A stretch of DNA of 7,166 nt, taken from the NCBI GenBank assembly GCA_002451155.1, contig DKBG01000050.1, forward strand, positions 1 through 7,166, given 5' to 3'. A program made the translations under genes and the position numbers. Source of the stretch: Ignavibacteria bacterium UBA6906. Lineage in GTDB: Bacteria > Bacteroidota > Ignavibacteria > UBA10030 > UBA6906. The notes beneath the pieces were generated by a model. That model worked only from the letters and a program-made list of their open reading frames with translations. It searched no databases and had not been told where the DNA came from. Numbering within the stretch: the first letter of the stretch is position 1; every line of letters starts with the position of its first letter. Shown piece by piece: positions 6,840 through 7,166 of the stretch.

Positions 6840-7166
6840 ATGGCTGACGCACTGACCATCCCGTCAGAGGGAGCACTTGATCTCGTCAGTCTGGGCGCGC
6901 TTGTGCACAGACTCGATCCAGGCATCATTCCGTTCCGGAAGGCGACCCGCTGCGACATTCACGTGAGCGGAGGCGAATTCAACGTGGCGGCGAATCTTTC
7001 CGACTGCTTCCGGCTGAATACCGCTGTTGCGACCGCTATGGTGGAGTATCCGATCGGAGATCTGATCGCGGAACGTGTCAGGGCGATGGGCGTGAGGCCG
7101 TTCTACCGGCACTTCAAACACAACGGGGTCAATGGACCGAATATGGCGACGGTCTACAGCGACCGC
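6840..7166 (+). CDS. PfkB-family sugar/sugar-acid kinase, N-terminal part (KDG kinase-like or gluconate kinase)
   Basis: The gene runs open off the right edge, and 109 codons are visible from the ATG at 6840. After a short leader, DLVSLGALVHRL (14-25) is the first strand of a ribokinase/PfkB fold. HVSGGEFNVAANLSDC (41-56) is the PfkB glycine-rich substrate-binding signature (GG..NVA.NL). GDLIAERVRAMGV (75-87) is the typical helix after the next strand. The best general match is to the 2-keto-3-deoxygluconate (KDG) kinase group, which phosphorylates KDG to KDPG. In this operon it could instead phosphorylate gluconate to 6-phosphogluconate, giving Gnd its substrate. The C-terminal GxGD catalytic motif and most of the substrate lid lie outside the window, so sequence alone cannot separate the two. 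It is a partial gene, with no sign of a break. Confidence 0.88.
   Translation, partial: MADALTIPSEGALDLVSLGALVHRLDPGIIPFRKATRCDIHVSGGEFNVAANLSDCFRLNTAVATAMVEYPIGDLIAERVRAMGVRPFYRHFKHNGVNGPNMATVYSDR

Larger units (their letters stand above)
1..7166 (+). other. Probable single hexuronate/aldonate catabolic operon
   Basis: All seven genes share one strand, with gaps of 13, 37, -4, 46, 60 and 18 nt and no convincing internal promoter or terminator. Their products form a connected chain from uptake, through isomerisation and reduction, to either KDG or ribulose 5-phosphate. Both end genes are cut by the window, so the operon extends further in each direction. No operator palindrome or regulator gene is visible inside it. 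Confidence 0.8.

Noticed and set aside
1..7166. Looked for mobile elements, CRISPR repeats, tRNA or rRNA genes, riboswitches and long direct repeats.
   Set aside because: None seen by eye; coding density is above 95% and every gap is 60 nt or less.

Overview
The window is one dense, single-strand (+) run of sugar-acid catabolism genes. It holds the tail of an MFS transporter, then uxaC (uronate isomerase), a UxaE-type tagaturonate epimerase, an SDR oxidoreductase that best fits fructuronate reduction to mannonate, a full-length 6-phosphogluconate dehydrogenase (gnd), a nickel-pincer LarA-family racemase/epimerase, and the first 109 codons of a PfkB-family sugar kinase. Gene gaps are 13, 37, -4 (ATGA overlap), 46, 60 and 18 nt, so a single operon is likely. 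Its promoter and both ends lie outside the window.

The organism is a bacterium with moderately GC-rich coding DNA (judged by eye). UxaE, which replaces the enterobacterial UxaB/UxaA branch, is known from Thermotoga-type hexuronate pathways and occurs scattered in other phyla. I cannot assign a phylum from this window. No rRNA, tRNA, CRISPR, insertion sequence or gene-free stretch over 300 nt is visible; the longest intergenic gap is 60 nt.

The left half (1-4006) reads as a standard route: hexuronate uptake, isomerisation of galacturonate to tagaturonate and of glucuronate to fructuronate, epimerisation of tagaturonate to fructuronate, and reduction to D-mannonate. The right half (4053-7166) is the unusual part. 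Instead of a visible mannonate dehydratase (UxuA) and KDPG aldolase, there are a 6-phosphogluconate dehydrogenase, a LarA-family 2-hydroxyacid racemase/epimerase and a sugar kinase. Since mannonate and gluconate are C2 epimers and some LarA homologues are known to be gluconate 2-epimerases, the seven genes can be read as a complete alternative pathway: mannonate to gluconate (LarA homologue), gluconate to 6-phosphogluconate (kinase), and 6-phosphogluconate to ribulose 5-phosphate plus CO2 (Gnd). Both the SDR and the Gnd carry an acidic residue where NAD-preferring enzymes have one, which would make the route redox-neutral. This is a hypothesis. The main rival is that the kinase is an ordinary KDG kinase, with UxuA and the aldolase encoded beyond the window.
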